A DNA stretch of 64,000 nucleotides, from NCBI RefSeq assembly GCF_009858175.1, contig NZ_CP047393.1, positions 558,001 through 622,000 of the forward strand, in the 5' to 3' direction. The DNA is from Pontibacillus sp. HMF3514. Its GTDB lineage: Bacteria > Bacillota > Bacilli > Bacillales > BH030062. Under the pieces are notes generated by a model, which was not told the DNA's origin, searched no databases, and was given only the letters and a program-made list of their open reading frames with translations. Shown here one piece after another: positions 42,574 through 50,723 of the stretch. How positions within the stretch are numbered: the first letter of the stretch is position 1; each line of letters begins with the position of its first letter. The position numbers and the translations under genes are program-made.

Positions 42574-43472
42574 TTAGAGTGGTACTTCACAGCTGTTTGT
42601 GCTGCGATCCTAGCATTATTTTTAACAAGTTCAATGTTTGCTTTTAAACTGTCTCCGCTTGTCTTTTCCTTTATAGATGATAATAAAAATGGAGTGATTT
42701 GTTTCCCTGTAATCCCTTGTTCATCAGCTTCGGTAATTGATTCATTGATTATTTTTTGAATATGAGATTGAGATAAAGCGTACTGCTCTGGAGCTGGAAC
42801 GGCAATATGAACAGACTGATTGAGAACTAAATGATCTTTTGTTTTCATTAATTCGGCAATTTCATCTTGCGTGATTGACTCAACACCAATGCCGCTTTCC
42901 CTTGTATAGAATCCTGGGTATTCTGTTGTTTCATAACCATAAACGGGTACACCTAACGTTTCAAGCATTTCTAATGTTTTCGGAACATCGAGAATGGATT
43001 TCACACCTGCTGAGAAAACGCACATATTGCTCTGAGCTAAGGTGACTAAGTCATTCGAGATGTCGAGATGTTCAGCCACTCCACGGTGTACACCTCCAAG
43101 CCCTCCTGTAGCAAAAAAACGGATACCAGCTTGTTTCGCGGCATATGAGGTTGTAGCGACAGTGGTAGCACCTGTCTGATGTTTAGCTAACACGCCTGGT
43201 AGGTCTCTTATGCTTGTTTTCACTACATGGTCTTCTTTAGAGATTCTTTCAATTTCCTCTTGTGATAAACCTACTTTTATATAACCATCCAGAACAGCTA
43301 TTGTAGCTGGTACCGCTCCTTCTTTTCGAATGATCTCTTCGACAGATAGAGCCATTTCAACGTTTTCTGGATAAGGCATGCCATGTGAAATAATGGTTGA
43401 CTCGAGTGCTACAATCGGCTTTTTTTCTATGATGGCCTCTTGAATCTCATCACTTAGCCGTAATAATTTCAT
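42570..43472 (-). CDS. psuG: Pseudouridine-5'-phosphate glycosidase
   Basis: About 300 residues. The family motifs are clear: VALESTIISHGMPYPENVEM, ATIAVLDGYIKVGL, TGATTVATTSYAAKQAGI, FATGGLGGVHRGV and VFSAGVKSILDVPKTLE. It splits pseudouridine phosphate into uracil and ribose 5-phosphate, salvaging the base from RNA turnover. A GTG at 43478 lies four bases from AAGGAGG, and ATG at 43472 ten bases from it; the ATG is shown. Confidence 0.9.
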   Translation of the reverse strand: MKLLRLSDEIQEAIIEKKPIVALESTIISHGMPYPENVEMALSVEEIIRKEGAVPATIAVLDGYIKVGLSQEEIERISKEDHVVKTSIRDLPGVLAKHQTGATTVATTSYAAKQAGIRFFATGGLGGVHRGVAEHLDISNDLVTLAQSNMCVFSAGVKSILDVPKTLEMLETLGVPVYGYETTEYPGFYTRESGIGVESITQDEIAELMKTKDHLVLNQSVHIAVPAPEQYALSQSHIQKIINESITEADEQGITGKQITPFLLSSIKEKTSGDSLKANIELVKNNARIAAQTAVKYHSK

Positions 43473-43498
43473 TGTCACTCAACCTCCTTTTTATTTAT

Positions 43499-43512
43499 TG
43501 TAAGCGATTTTA
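43499..43512 (-). promoter_or_regulatory. Weak cre-like site upstream of psuGK
   Basis: TGTAAGCGATTTTA on the plus strand departs from the CcpA consensus at two positions. It lies just upstream of the psuG ribosome site. Confidence 0.3.
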
Positions 43513-43714
43513 TGAGTGGTGTCAGTTTATATCATCTTCAATTAAATTATCCCACTTTCTAAGTTATGAAACACCACCACCATTATTGCTTGCGATTATG
43601 TTGGTGAGGTCAACCTTTTTGGTGAAATTATACAGTCAAAAGAGGGTCCAGAATCATATTCTATACCAATAGGAGTACTGATTTCCTATGAATAAGTCTT
43701 GGAGGAGGTTAATC

Positions 43715-43984
43715 ATGAGCCGTTGGAGGAGCTACCGCTTATGGATAGCTATCGCAGCTCTAATCGGAATGGTGTTACAGGACTTAGGCATCATTACGAT
43801 GTTGGATCGTTTTGAAGGGTATGTGAATGTGATCCTAATGATTCTTATTCTATTAGGAATTATTCGTGCCCCTGCTGGAGTGCCACCTGTTGATCTTTCA
43901 AATCAGGAAAAGAAGGAGAATCAGGATAATGAAAATCAAGGAGATACCGAACGTAACGGATCTGAGAGGGAAGACGGAGAGTGA
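43715..43984 (+). CDS. Phage-holin-like small membrane protein
   Basis: 89 residues with two hydrophobic segments (about 10-27 and 33-55) and a very polar Asn/Glu/Asp tail, like Phage_holin_1-type proteins (IDPTT-like LGIIRAPAGVPP). ATG at 43715 follows GGAGGAGG. The following amidase gene starts inside it at 43929, in another reading frame. It may let the amidase, which has no signal peptide, reach the wall. Confidence 0.65.
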   Translation: MSRWRSYRLWIAIAALIGMVLQDLGIITMLDRFEGYVNVILMILILLGIIRAPAGVPPVDLSNQEKKENQDNENQGDTERNGSEREDGE

Positions 43985-44654
43985 CGGAAAATATAAAGTC
44001 TATGATGTGACATGTAAAACGGATATTGCAATCCATCACTCGTTAACGGATGAAGGAGATTCAGCATCATTTGCCCGTTATCATGTAAGACACCAACATT
44101 GGCCAGGCATTGCGTATCATTTTGTTATTTTAAAAGATGGAACGATTGAATGGAATCATGACTTGGGTGTGATGAGCTTTCATGTGGGTAAGGCTAACAA
44201 ACAAGCTATTGGAATCTGCTTAGTAGGGGATTTCCGTTATTATGAACCAACAAGAGCTCAAAAAAGATCATTACGACGTCTTCACACAGTGTTGAAAATG
44301 GAGATGGTGAATTACGAACGTACAAGAGGGCATAATGAATTTCTCGGATATGAATGGAAGTCCTGCCCTTGTTTTGATTATCGTGCCGTTCTTGAAGAAA
44401 AACGACAGGAAGCTGATGTGAAGCGATTTCGATTAATGACGGGTATCTTTCAATCTGCTGAAGAGCTTGTTAACGGTAAAAAAGCTCTCATGGAACGATA
44501 CAGTTGGACGCTTTATGAACGTGCTGATCATACCCATTTTAATCCCCCTTTTCGAATTGTGACGGGAACTTTTATTACACAGGAGGAAGCAGAGAAACAT
44601 GCCAAAGACATCGAAGAAAGCCTTGGTTGGAAAGTATATGTTATTGATGCCTGA
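43929..44654 (+). CDS. N-acetylmuramoyl-L-alanine amidase (Amidase_2) with SPOR-like tail
   Basis: About 241 residues. The Amidase_2 zinc ligands are visible: IAIHHSLTDEG (His), TRGHNEFLGYEWKSCPCFD (His and Cys). GIAYHFVILKDGTIEWNHDLG matches the substrate groove. The C-terminal 75 residues form two SPOR-like repeats (TGIFQSAEELVNGKKALME, TGTFITQEEAEKHAKDIEE). It cleaves the stem peptide from glycan. ATG at 43929 is ten bases from AAGGAG, inside the holin gene (56-base overlap). No signal peptide. Confidence 0.85.
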   Translation: MKIKEIPNVTDLRGKTESDGKYKVYDVTCKTDIAIHHSLTDEGDSASFARYHVRHQHWPGIAYHFVILKDGTIEWNHDLGVMSFHVGKANKQAIGICLVGDFRYYEPTRAQKRSLRRLHTVLKMEMVNYERTRGHNEFLGYEWKSCPCFDYRAVLEEKRQEADVKRFRLMTGIFQSAEELVNGKKALMERYSWTLYERADHTHFNPPFRIVTGTFITQEEAEKHAKDIEESLGWKVYVIDA

Positions 44655-44678
44655 ATTCTGTATAGGCACAAATGAAAA

Positions 44679-44711
44679 AATGGTGCCAATCTTTATGATT
44701 GAGCACCATTA
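44679..44711. terminator. Bidirectional terminator
   Basis: AATGGTGC (44679-44686) pairs with GCACCATT (44703-44710). It overlaps the end of the SDR gene. Confidence 0.65.
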
Positions 44712-45472
44712 AATCTTTTCGCTAAATTGGAAGCTAGAGAGCGAGGTAAGAACTTGGCAGCGACAGCACCTACTGCATTCATACGACCTGGAATCACTAC
44801 TCGTTGTCGTTTTATGAAGCCTTCAAAACCTTCTTTGGCTACAGTCCCAGCACTCATCGTACTTTCTGCTAGTTTTGCATTCTCAGCTTTTGCTGCTTTG
44901 AAGAAATTTGTTTCTGTAGCTCCTGGACATAGTGTTGTAATTTGAACATTTGTCCCTTTTAACTCACCGGCAATCCCTTCTGAGAAGGATAATACATACG
45001 CCTTTGAAGCATAGTACACAGACATATATGGACCTGGTTGAAAAGCAGCGGTACTTGCAACATTTAAGATACCTGAGAAATGACCTGCATTTGCTTGCTT
45101 CTTAATTTCAGGTAGGAAACAATACGTTAAGTCCGTAAGAGATGTCATGTTTACTTGAATCATTTCTTGTTGTTGTTTTAAGGATAGCTTTTCGAACTCA
45201 CCATTTAACCCAAAGCCAGCATTGTTAACGAGTACATTAATGGAAACGTCCTGATCAAGCAGCTGCTGATAGAGCTCCTCACCAGAATGGGGTTGTGATA
45301 AATCTTTAGGTGCTACCATGACATCCACATGTGAGAGTTCCTCTTTGATTTGTTGGAGCTTCTCTTCATTTCGTGCAGTTAGGACTAAGTTATAGCCATT
45401 TGCCGCAAAAAGTTTAGCAAATTCGTAGCCTAATCCACTGGAAGCACCCGTAATTAGAGCAGTTGGTTTCAT
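44693..45472 (-). CDS. Short-chain dehydrogenase/reductase
   Basis: 259 residues of the classical SDR family. The cofactor motif is TGASSGLG at 8-15, with NNAG and a YxxxK pair in YYASKAYVLSFSE, and the catalytic Ser in NVASTAAF. The Arg after strand 2 (VLTARNEEKL) suggests NADP(H). The DltE/YqjQ-type group acts on unknown substrates. RBS GAGGTGATG lies before the ATG. Confidence 0.85.
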   Translation of the reverse strand: MKPTALITGASSGLGYEFAKLFAANGYNLVLTARNEEKLQQIKEELSHVDVMVAPKDLSQPHSGEELYQQLLDQDVSINVLVNNAGFGLNGEFEKLSLKQQQEMIQVNMTSLTDLTYCFLPEIKKQANAGHFSGILNVASTAAFQPGPYMSVYYASKAYVLSFSEGIAGELKGTNVQITTLCPGATETNFFKAAKAENAKLAESTMSAGTVAKEGFEGFIKRQRVVIPGRMNAVGAVAAKFLPRSLASNLAKRFNGAQS

Positions 45473-45563
45473 TTACATCACCTCATCCAAAAAAGTTTCC
45501 TTTTTATATGTTTAATTATTTAAACCATACAATAGGGATGTTAGAAAATCAAAAAATTATGGT

Positions 45564-45641
45564 TTACCTACGGAATCGACCAAAAATCATAAATAGTATG
45601 ACAGCTATCACAATAACTATTGAAGTAATCAATAGGTACAT
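45564..45641 (-). CDS. Possible 25-residue single-pass membrane peptide
   Basis: ATG at 45641, ten bases after AAAAGGAG on the minus strand, opens 25 codons: MYLLITSIVIVIAVILF, then MIFGRFRR. One membrane segment followed by a basic tail is a common form of small membrane peptides. It lies just after a broken gene, in the otherwise gene-poor gap 45473-45913. Confidence 0.45.
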   Translation of the reverse strand: MYLLITSIVIVIAVILFMIFGRFRR

Positions 45642-45661
45642 GTCTCACAAGCTCCTTTTCA

Positions 45662-45858
45662 CTACACCTCCCACACTTCATTAAGGTGGTCAGCATAAAA
45701 TTCTAAAGCCTTTTGGTATGATAATATACCCTCATCTGCTCTAGTTTGAACGACTTTTTTTAGGAGTAGTTGTATAGCTTCCTCATGTTAATTTAGATTG
45801 TGTAAGACCATCAGATTAAATACATCAAAAACAAGTTCCTCTTTTTGATGGTTTCTTC
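45662..45858 (-). pseudogene. Degraded gene fragment with in-frame stop
   Basis: On the minus strand a coding-like frame reads FFIGRNHQKEELVFDVFNLM, then VLHNLN, a TAA (45788-45790), HEEAIQLLLKKVVQTRADEG and ALEFYADHLNEVWEV before TAG. The helical, TPR-like pattern on both sides of the TAA shows one former gene. The 5' part is missing, cut off by the terminator at 45869-45890. The parent family is not recognised. Confidence 0.55.
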
Positions 45859-45868
45859 CTATAAAAAA

Positions 45869-45890
45869 AGTGCCTCTGAGAAGAGACACT
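45869..45890 (-). terminator. Terminator of the ABC exporter operon
   Basis: AGTGCCTCT (45869-45877) pairs with AGAGACACT (45882-45890) with one wobble, and a run of seven T follows on the minus strand. Confidence 0.8.
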
Positions 45891-45913
45891 GATTTCTTTC
45901 ATTTATTCTAGAT

Positions 45914-46690
45914 TTAGGCTGCGAGTTCCTTTTTTCGTAAAATGAATACACTAATTATAAGAAGAATAGCCGTCAGGCCAATCGTTACAATGGCTGTTAT
46001 CCATAAATCATTTGTGACCGACCCAGTTGAAAGGTAGCCTTTAATGTACGCATTGATTTGTGGAGGTAGCCATTCGATTCGAGTTTTGAATACCGAGTTA
46101 ATAGCACTTGCTAGAAGTAAAGCGGCAACAGATAAGAAGCCGACTAAACCTGGAGTGCGAAATGCTGTGTTAAGGATGATCGAAATGGATACAATAAACA
46201 TCAGCCATATACTATAAAAAGATACCGATCCGATGTAAAGAGAAAAAGGGATCTCTCCAAATAATAGATTTACATAATACCAGCTTGCCAATAATCCAAT
46301 AAAAGCACTAATAAGTGTCAGTAATAATGTGCTAGCAAATTTAGCTGTTACATAAGAAGTGTAAGAAACAGGTTTCACTAGTACCATTTCTGATACACCA
46401 CTTTTACGTTCAGCAGAAATTAACCCCATCGACATAAGTAAAACAACTAAGATACCTAATACATTCAACTGGCTAAAACTCATCCAAAATACTTCAGGTG
46501 GTGGAGGAGTAGGGAGGTTTATTTGAGCCCCTTCTGGTAGGTCTCCAAAGTTTTCAAGTAGAACTGGCATGTAGTAAGTGGTTAGTGGATCCATAATAGC
46601 AAGTAAAATAAAGACAAGTGGCACCCATATCCATTTAAAGTTACGAGCATTTTCTAATATTTCTTTTTGAAAAATTGTTATCCACTGCAT
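45914..46690 (-). CDS. ABC-2-type transporter permease
   Basis: 258 residues with about six membrane segments. Features are the leading amphipathic FQKEILENARNFKWIWVPL, then the long SAERKSGVSEMVLVKPVSYTSYVTAKF helix-loop typical of NosY/YxlG-type permeases. It pairs with the ATPase gene directly upstream, which its start overlaps by one base. Transport direction is probably export; substrate unknown. Last gene of a three-gene operon that resembles yxlEFG of B. subtilis without sigY. Confidence 0.85.
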   Translation of the reverse strand: MQWITIFQKEILENARNFKWIWVPLVFILLAIMDPLTTYYMPVLLENFGDLPEGAQINLPTPPPPEVFWMSFSQLNVLGILVVLLMSMGLISAERKSGVSEMVLVKPVSYTSYVTAKFASTLLLTLISAFIGLLASWYYVNLLFGEIPFSLYIGSVSFYSIWLMFIVSISIILNTAFRTPGLVGFLSVAALLLASAINSVFKTRIEWLPPQINAYIKGYLSTGSVTNDLWITAIVTIGLTAILLIISVFILRKKELAA

Positions 46691-47598
46691 TACTGATTCA
46701 CCACCTTCATGAATAAATCCTCGAGCGATGATCGACTGACTTCAAATTTTGTAATCGGCCAGTTTTGTTCTGAAGCTAGTTTTAGGAGTTCGGTGCGAGC
46801 TTTTTCGGTATTTTTAGCGTAAATATGTAGCTGGTTGCCTTCACGTTGAACGTTCTCAATCGACTCTATTTGGATGATTGGGACTTCAAAAGATTCTGCT
46901 TCTTCACTGAAAGAAAGGTCAATGCGAGTTGATTCATGTTGGCTTTGAAGATCGTTCATAGTTCCAGATTCCACTATATGACCATCATGTAAAAGGAGTA
47001 GCTCATCACTTACTTCTTCAGCATCACTTAAGATATGAGTAGAAAATAAAACAGTGGTTTCTTGTTTTAACTCTTCTAGTAATGTAAGAACTTCACGTCT
47101 CCCAACAGGATCTAGAGAAGAAACTGGTTCGTCGAGCATAATTAGTTTGGGTTCGTGAATCATGGCTTGAGCAATGCCAAGTCGTTGCTTCATTCCCCCA
47201 GAGTATTTTCCGATGCGACGATTTTTGGCGTCCTCAATTCCTACTTGTTTTAATAGAGTTTCAGCTCGAGTAGTAGCTTCTGTTTTCGATAGATGAGCAA
47301 GCCGTCCAACATAGACTAAAAATTCTTTCCCCGTCATCCAGTTGTGAAAAACTGGGTGTTGAGGGAGATAGCCAATGAATGAACGAATATCTGAAGACGG
47401 AGAAGCACCATCTATTGATATTGTTCCTTTTGTTGGTTTCATTAATCCTGACAACATACGTAATGTTGTGGTTTTACCAGCACCATTTTGCCCAAGCAAG
47501 GATACGCATTTTCCCTTTTCTAACTGAAAAGATAAATCTTTAATGACAGCTGTTTTATCAAATGTTTTGGATAATTGATCAACTGAAACGAATGCCAT
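46690..47598 (-). CDS. ABC transporter ATP-binding protein
   Basis: 302 residues. Walker A is GQNGAGKTT, signature YSGGMKQRLGIAQ, Walker B LIMLDEPVSSLD, and the H-loop lies in VLFSTHILSDAEEVSD. The C-terminal 85 residues form a regulatory extension of the NosF/YxlF kind. It powers the permease encoded next. The start ATG follows the upstream gene's TAA directly, with GGAG in the end of that gene. Confidence 0.9.
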   Translation of the reverse strand: MAFVSVDQLSKTFDKTAVIKDLSFQLEKGKCVSLLGQNGAGKTTTLRMLSGLMKPTKGTISIDGASPSSDIRSFIGYLPQHPVFHNWMTGKEFLVYVGRLAHLSKTEATTRAETLLKQVGIEDAKNRRIGKYSGGMKQRLGIAQAMIHEPKLIMLDEPVSSLDPVGRREVLTLLEELKQETTVLFSTHILSDAEEVSDELLLLHDGHIVESGTMNDLQSQHESTRIDLSFSEEAESFEVPIIQIESIENVQREGNQLHIYAKNTEKARTELLKLASEQNWPITKFEVSRSSLEDLFMKVVNQ

Positions 47599-47808
47599 TT
47601 AATTTTGTCTCCTTCCTATAATGAAGTAAAGAATAGGACCAATGATGTTCATGAGTAGTATGATGAGTACCCATAGCCACTTCGGACCATTTGGAGAATC
47701 ATTACGTGCAAGATCGACGAGTGCCACAATAAGTAGGATGGATTCAATTAGTAAGATAGGCGCTATGATAACCCAAGGGACCGCTTGAAAAATTTCTTGT
47801 ACGTTCAT
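47599..47808 (-). CDS. Small PLD_N/YxlE-like membrane protein
   Basis: About 69 residues with two membrane segments (WVIIAPILLIESILLIVALV and LWVLIILLMNIIGPILYFII) and the conserved RRQ end of the phospholipase D N-terminal family. In B. subtilis the related YxlE is part of the sigY-yxlCDEFG operon and restrains SigY; no sigma factor gene is here. ATG at 47808 follows AAAAGGAGG; the in-frame start at 47868 is not used. Confidence 0.75.
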   Translation of the reverse strand: MNVQEIFQAVPWVIIAPILLIESILLIVALVDLARNDSPNGPKWLWVLIILLMNIIGPILYFIIGRRQN

Positions 47809-47990
47809 AAAAAGACCTCCTTTTTTGTCTTTACTATGTGATACGAATGAACGGGGTGAAAAGTTCAATAAATTTCATAAGTTTTTGGAACAATTAAGAT
47901 TATGCTTTGTGGTAAGGATTTATCCATATTGAAGATGGGGCTTTATACAATAGAGAAGATATTGTATAATAACTAACGAAAAATAAATAC

Positions 47991-48063
47991 GGGGCATTAG
48001 CTCAGTTGGGAGAGCGCCTGGCTGGCAGCCATGAGGTCGCCGGTTCGAGCCCGGCATGCTCCA
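47991..48063 (+). tRNA. tRNA-Ala (anticodon GGC)
   Basis: Cloverleaf: acceptor GGGGCAT/ATGCTCC, D arm GCTCAGTTGGGAGAGC, anticodon stem CCTGG/CCATG with loop CTGGCAG (anticodon GGC), T arm GCCGG-TTCGAGC-CCGGC. Position 28-42 is C opposite U, an unusual mismatch. The CCA end is not encoded (A at 48063, then TCT). TATAAT lies at 47965-47970, and a hairpin terminator follows at 48075-48097. Confidence 0.9.
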
Positions 48064-48074
48064 TCTTACGAAAA

Positions 48075-48104
48075 GGCATCAGATATGATCTGGTGTCTTT
48101 TTTT
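48075..48104 (+). terminator. Terminator of the tRNA gene
   Basis: GGCATCAGA (48075-48083) pairs with TCTGGTGTC (48089-48097) using wobble pairs, then seven T. Confidence 0.75.
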
Positions 48105-48130
48105 GATTGAGTGGGAGTAGGTGGGGAGGG

Positions 48131-48318
48131 CTTGCGGACATTAGTTCCTTTATTTGTGACAAATAAGCGTTTTTGACAATGCTTACGGACATCTGTTCCG
48201 TTATTTAAGGGTTTTCAAGCTAGTTATGTCTTATTTTTAAGAAATAACGGAATGAATATCCGTAAGCTTCTTTAAATAAGTCATTTTTCTAAAAATAACG
48301 GATCATATGTCCGTAAAG
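48131..48318. repeat. Free-standing central repeat quartet
   Basis: Four GGACAT...TTCCG units, two forward and two reversed, each beside a TTATTT stretch, as in the centres of copies 1 and 2 of the composite repeat. The GC-rich L and R modules are absent. Confidence 0.75.
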
Positions 48319-48325
48319 ATGATGA

Positions 48326-48970
48326 TCATCTGAGCTTATATGTTCGGTCGCGTTTATTTCCGCTTGCTACTCTGAGCATTTGTTGCTCAACCAATTTATG
48401 CAAGACGCGTCTTGCATGACGATCGCTAATATTTAAATGATTGGCAAGTTCTAATGGAGTAAAGGGGCGGAGTAATCGACGAGAGAAACGGATTACTTCT
48501 GCTTCTGTAGAAGATAAGTGTGAGGGGGTACTCGTTGAGGTGAATTTACCGATAAAAGCAAGTATCAGTTGTTGGCATTGCTTAGGTTCTTCTTTAATAG
48601 ATAAATAAGCCGTAGGAAGAATAGTCCAACCCTCCAATGAGAGTAAAGAATGGCGCCAACATAAATCTTTAAAACGTCTTACATTTAAGTCTCTTGCATG
48701 AGGTCCAAACCCTTGAATTTCAATACATCCTTTTGCACCTCCAGGGCGGTAGGCAAGATCTAAGTAACGAAAACCATTATTTAAATCACGTACCTCCCAT
48801 TCAGGGTACAAGTAATCAAAGTTCCCCAATGTAGGAAACCAAATTGATCTTAAAAATTCTACGGTTCCATGTCCTAAGCCTTTTTCAAGAAGTTCATGTC
48901 TTCTGTAATTTTTCTCCTCAGCAATATTCTTCTGAATCCACTCTTCATATGCTTGATCAAAATTATGCAA
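48326..48970 (-). CDS. Nuclease-like protein with C-terminal winged helix
   Basis: 214 residues. The middle reads DLAYRPGGAKGCIEIQGFGPH, then RRFKDLCWRHSLLSLEGW; the spaced Asp, Glu, Gln and basic residues resemble a Vsr/DUF559-type PD-(D/E)xK fold. The C-terminal 60 residues are a DNA-binding winged helix (TPLELANHLNISDRHARRVLHKLV). It could be a nuclease or a regulator that keeps a dead nuclease fold. Start: TTG at 48970; the GAGG site is ten bases away. No methyltransferase is adjacent. Confidence 0.6.
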   Translation of the reverse strand: MHNFDQAYEEWIQKNIAEEKNYRRHELLEKGLGHGTVEFLRSIWFPTLGNFDYLYPEWEVRDLNNGFRYLDLAYRPGGAKGCIEIQGFGPHARDLNVRRFKDLCWRHSLLSLEGWTILPTAYLSIKEEPKQCQQLILAFIGKFTSTSTPSHLSSTEAEVIRFSRRLLRPFTPLELANHLNISDRHARRVLHKLVEQQMLRVASGNKRDRTYKLR

Positions 48971-49084
48971 TAAGCATTTTCCTCTTCAATTTTGATGATT
49001 GCATCTAGTGCCATTTAACACTAGTAAAACTATTATAGAATTAATTGGTAATAACTTCAATTGATATAAAGGTCCGATTTAGAG

Positions 49085-49100
49085 TTGTCATGAATGACAA
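49085..49100. promoter_or_regulatory. Palindromic operator candidate
   Basis: TTGTCATGAATGACAA has perfect seven-base arms with a two-base centre. It lies 110 bases before the drug-pump gene, near a TATAAT at 49160-49165. No regulator gene is adjacent. Confidence 0.4.
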
Positions 49101-49209
49101 AGAATGTAAAGGAGAGTACAATGGTTTAAGTGTGCTAAAAAATGAACTTATATTGTTACTATAATTAATAGATTTTGAGAAAGAGTGAAAGCATCAAGGA
49201 GGATACAAC

Positions 49210-50637
49210 ATGCAACCTCAGAGTTATAACAGAGCATCGATCGTGGCGTTGCTTTTAGCTGGGACGTTTATTGCTATTCTCAATCAGACGCTAATGATTA
49301 CAGCCATTCCTCCCATTATGGATGAGATGAATGTCAGTGAGAACTCAGCACAGTGGCTGACTACGGTATTTATGCTCGTTAACGGGATTATGATTCCGAT
49401 TAGTGCGTTTTTGCTTGAGCGTTTTACAACCCGACAGTTATTTATGAGTGCGATGGGCATTTTCGTTGCAGGTACAGCTGTGGGGGCGGTGGCACCGAAT
49501 TTTGAGTTTTTACTTGTAGCGCGTGTCATTCAATCAGCCGGAGCAGGGATAATGCTTCCGCTAATGCAAACCGTGTTCCTTTTAATTTTCCCTGTGAATA
49601 AACGAGGTTCAGCGATGGGATTAGTGGGTCTCGTGATTTCATTTGCTCCAGCAATTGGTCCAACGTTATCTGGCTGGGTACTAGAAAATTATTCTTGGCG
49701 TATGTTGTTTTATATCATTCTGCCAATTGCCATTATTGATATCATTGTTGCTTATTTTGCTATGAAAAACGTAACAGAGTTAAAGAATCCGAAAATCGAT
49801 ATTCTATCCATTGCGTTGTCTACACTAGGTTTCGGTGGATTGCTATATGGGTTCACTTCTGCAGGAAACAACGGCTGGGATAGTTCCATTACGATCGGTT
49901 CCATAACTGTAGGTGTTATTGCTTTATGTTGGTTTATCATGAGGCAGTTACGCTTAAAATATCCTATGCTTGAATTCAGAGTGTTCAAGTTCAATATATT
50001 TACGATTACGGTTATTATCGGCATGATTGGATTTATGGGATTAATTGGGACGGAGACATTAATTCCGCTTTATATGCAAAACATGCGTAGCTTCACTCCA
50101 ATGGAAACAGGGCTTGTTATTTTACCAGGAGCTTTAATTGCTGGTTTCATGTCGCCAATTACGGGTCGAATTTTTGATCGTGTTGGAGGTCGGTGGTTGT
50201 CTGTTATAGGACTTACAATCATTACTATTACAACGTTCTTTTTCACCAACTTGGATACATCCACTTCATTCTTCTTTATTACGGTGGTTTATAGTATCAG
50301 AATGTTTGGTTTCTCTATGGTGATGATGCCCGTTACAACAGCTGGATTAAATCAGTTGCCGAACCGCTTAATACCACACGGAGCAGCAGTAAGTAATACC
50401 ATGCGCCAGGTTGCTGCATCTGTAGGTACGGCGATTATCGTTACGGTTATGACGAGCACAGAAAGTTTCGCTTCACAAAACCTAACCGTTGAACGACCAG
50501 ATATATATGGTGTAAATATCGCCTTTATCGTCGTAACGGCTCTCTCGTTTATTGGATTAGTTCTTTCATTCTTTATTCGAAAGACTTCCCCTGAGGAAGA
50601 AGAAAGTGAAGAGCTACAGCAAGATACTGAATCGTAA
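49210..50637 (+). CDS. DHA2-family drug efflux MFS transporter (14 TM)
   Basis: 475 residues with about 14 membrane segments. Motif A-like GSAMGLVGLVISFAPAIGPTL, the DHA2 motif C (GPTLSGWVLENYSWRMLFYI), and ILNQTLMITAIPPIMDEMNV at the N-terminus place it in the EmrB/QacA/LmrB group. It exports cationic or hydrophobic drugs using the proton gradient. ATG at 49210 follows AAGGAGG. Closed by a terminator at 50644-50673. Confidence 0.9.
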   Translation: MQPQSYNRASIVALLLAGTFIAILNQTLMITAIPPIMDEMNVSENSAQWLTTVFMLVNGIMIPISAFLLERFTTRQLFMSAMGIFVAGTAVGAVAPNFEFLLVARVIQSAGAGIMLPLMQTVFLLIFPVNKRGSAMGLVGLVISFAPAIGPTLSGWVLENYSWRMLFYIILPIAIIDIIVAYFAMKNVTELKNPKIDILSIALSTLGFGGLLYGFTSAGNNGWDSSITIGSITVGVIALCWFIMRQLRLKYPMLEFRVFKFNIFTITVIIGMIGFMGLIGTETLIPLYMQNMRSFTPMETGLVILPGALIAGFMSPITGRIFDRVGGRWLSVIGLTIITITTFFFTNLDTSTSFFFITVVYSIRMFGFSMVMMPVTTAGLNQLPNRLIPHGAAVSNTMRQVAASVGTAIIVTVMTSTESFASQNLTVERPDIYGVNIAFIVVTALSFIGLVLSFFIRKTSPEEEESEELQQDTES

Positions 50638-50643
50638 GTATTG

Positions 50644-50678
50644 AAAAGCAGGTTGGATATCCAATCTGCTTTTTTACA
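50644..50678 (+). terminator. Terminator of the DHA2 pump gene
   Basis: AAAAGCAGGTTGG (50644-50656) pairs with CCAATCTGCTTTT (50661-50673) with one wobble pair, then a T run. Confidence 0.85.
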
Positions 50679-50699
50679 TGGAAGAAAATAACTAAAAAA

Positions 50700-50723
50700 A
50701 GCAGGTTGATTACTCAACCTGCT
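50700..50723 (-). terminator. Terminator of the M23 peptidase gene
   Basis: AGCAGGTTGA (50700-50709) pairs with TCAACCTGCT (50714-50723), then a T run on the minus strand. Confidence 0.8.

Noticed and set aside
43715-44654. Prophage remnant around the holin-amidase pair
   Set aside because: No integrase, structural or regulatory phage genes nearby; flanks are ordinary metabolic genes.
49106-49127. Two-codon ORF (ATG GTT TAA) after AAGGAGAG ahead of the drug pump
   Set aside because: It lies upstream of the likely -10 box, so it is probably not in the transcript.
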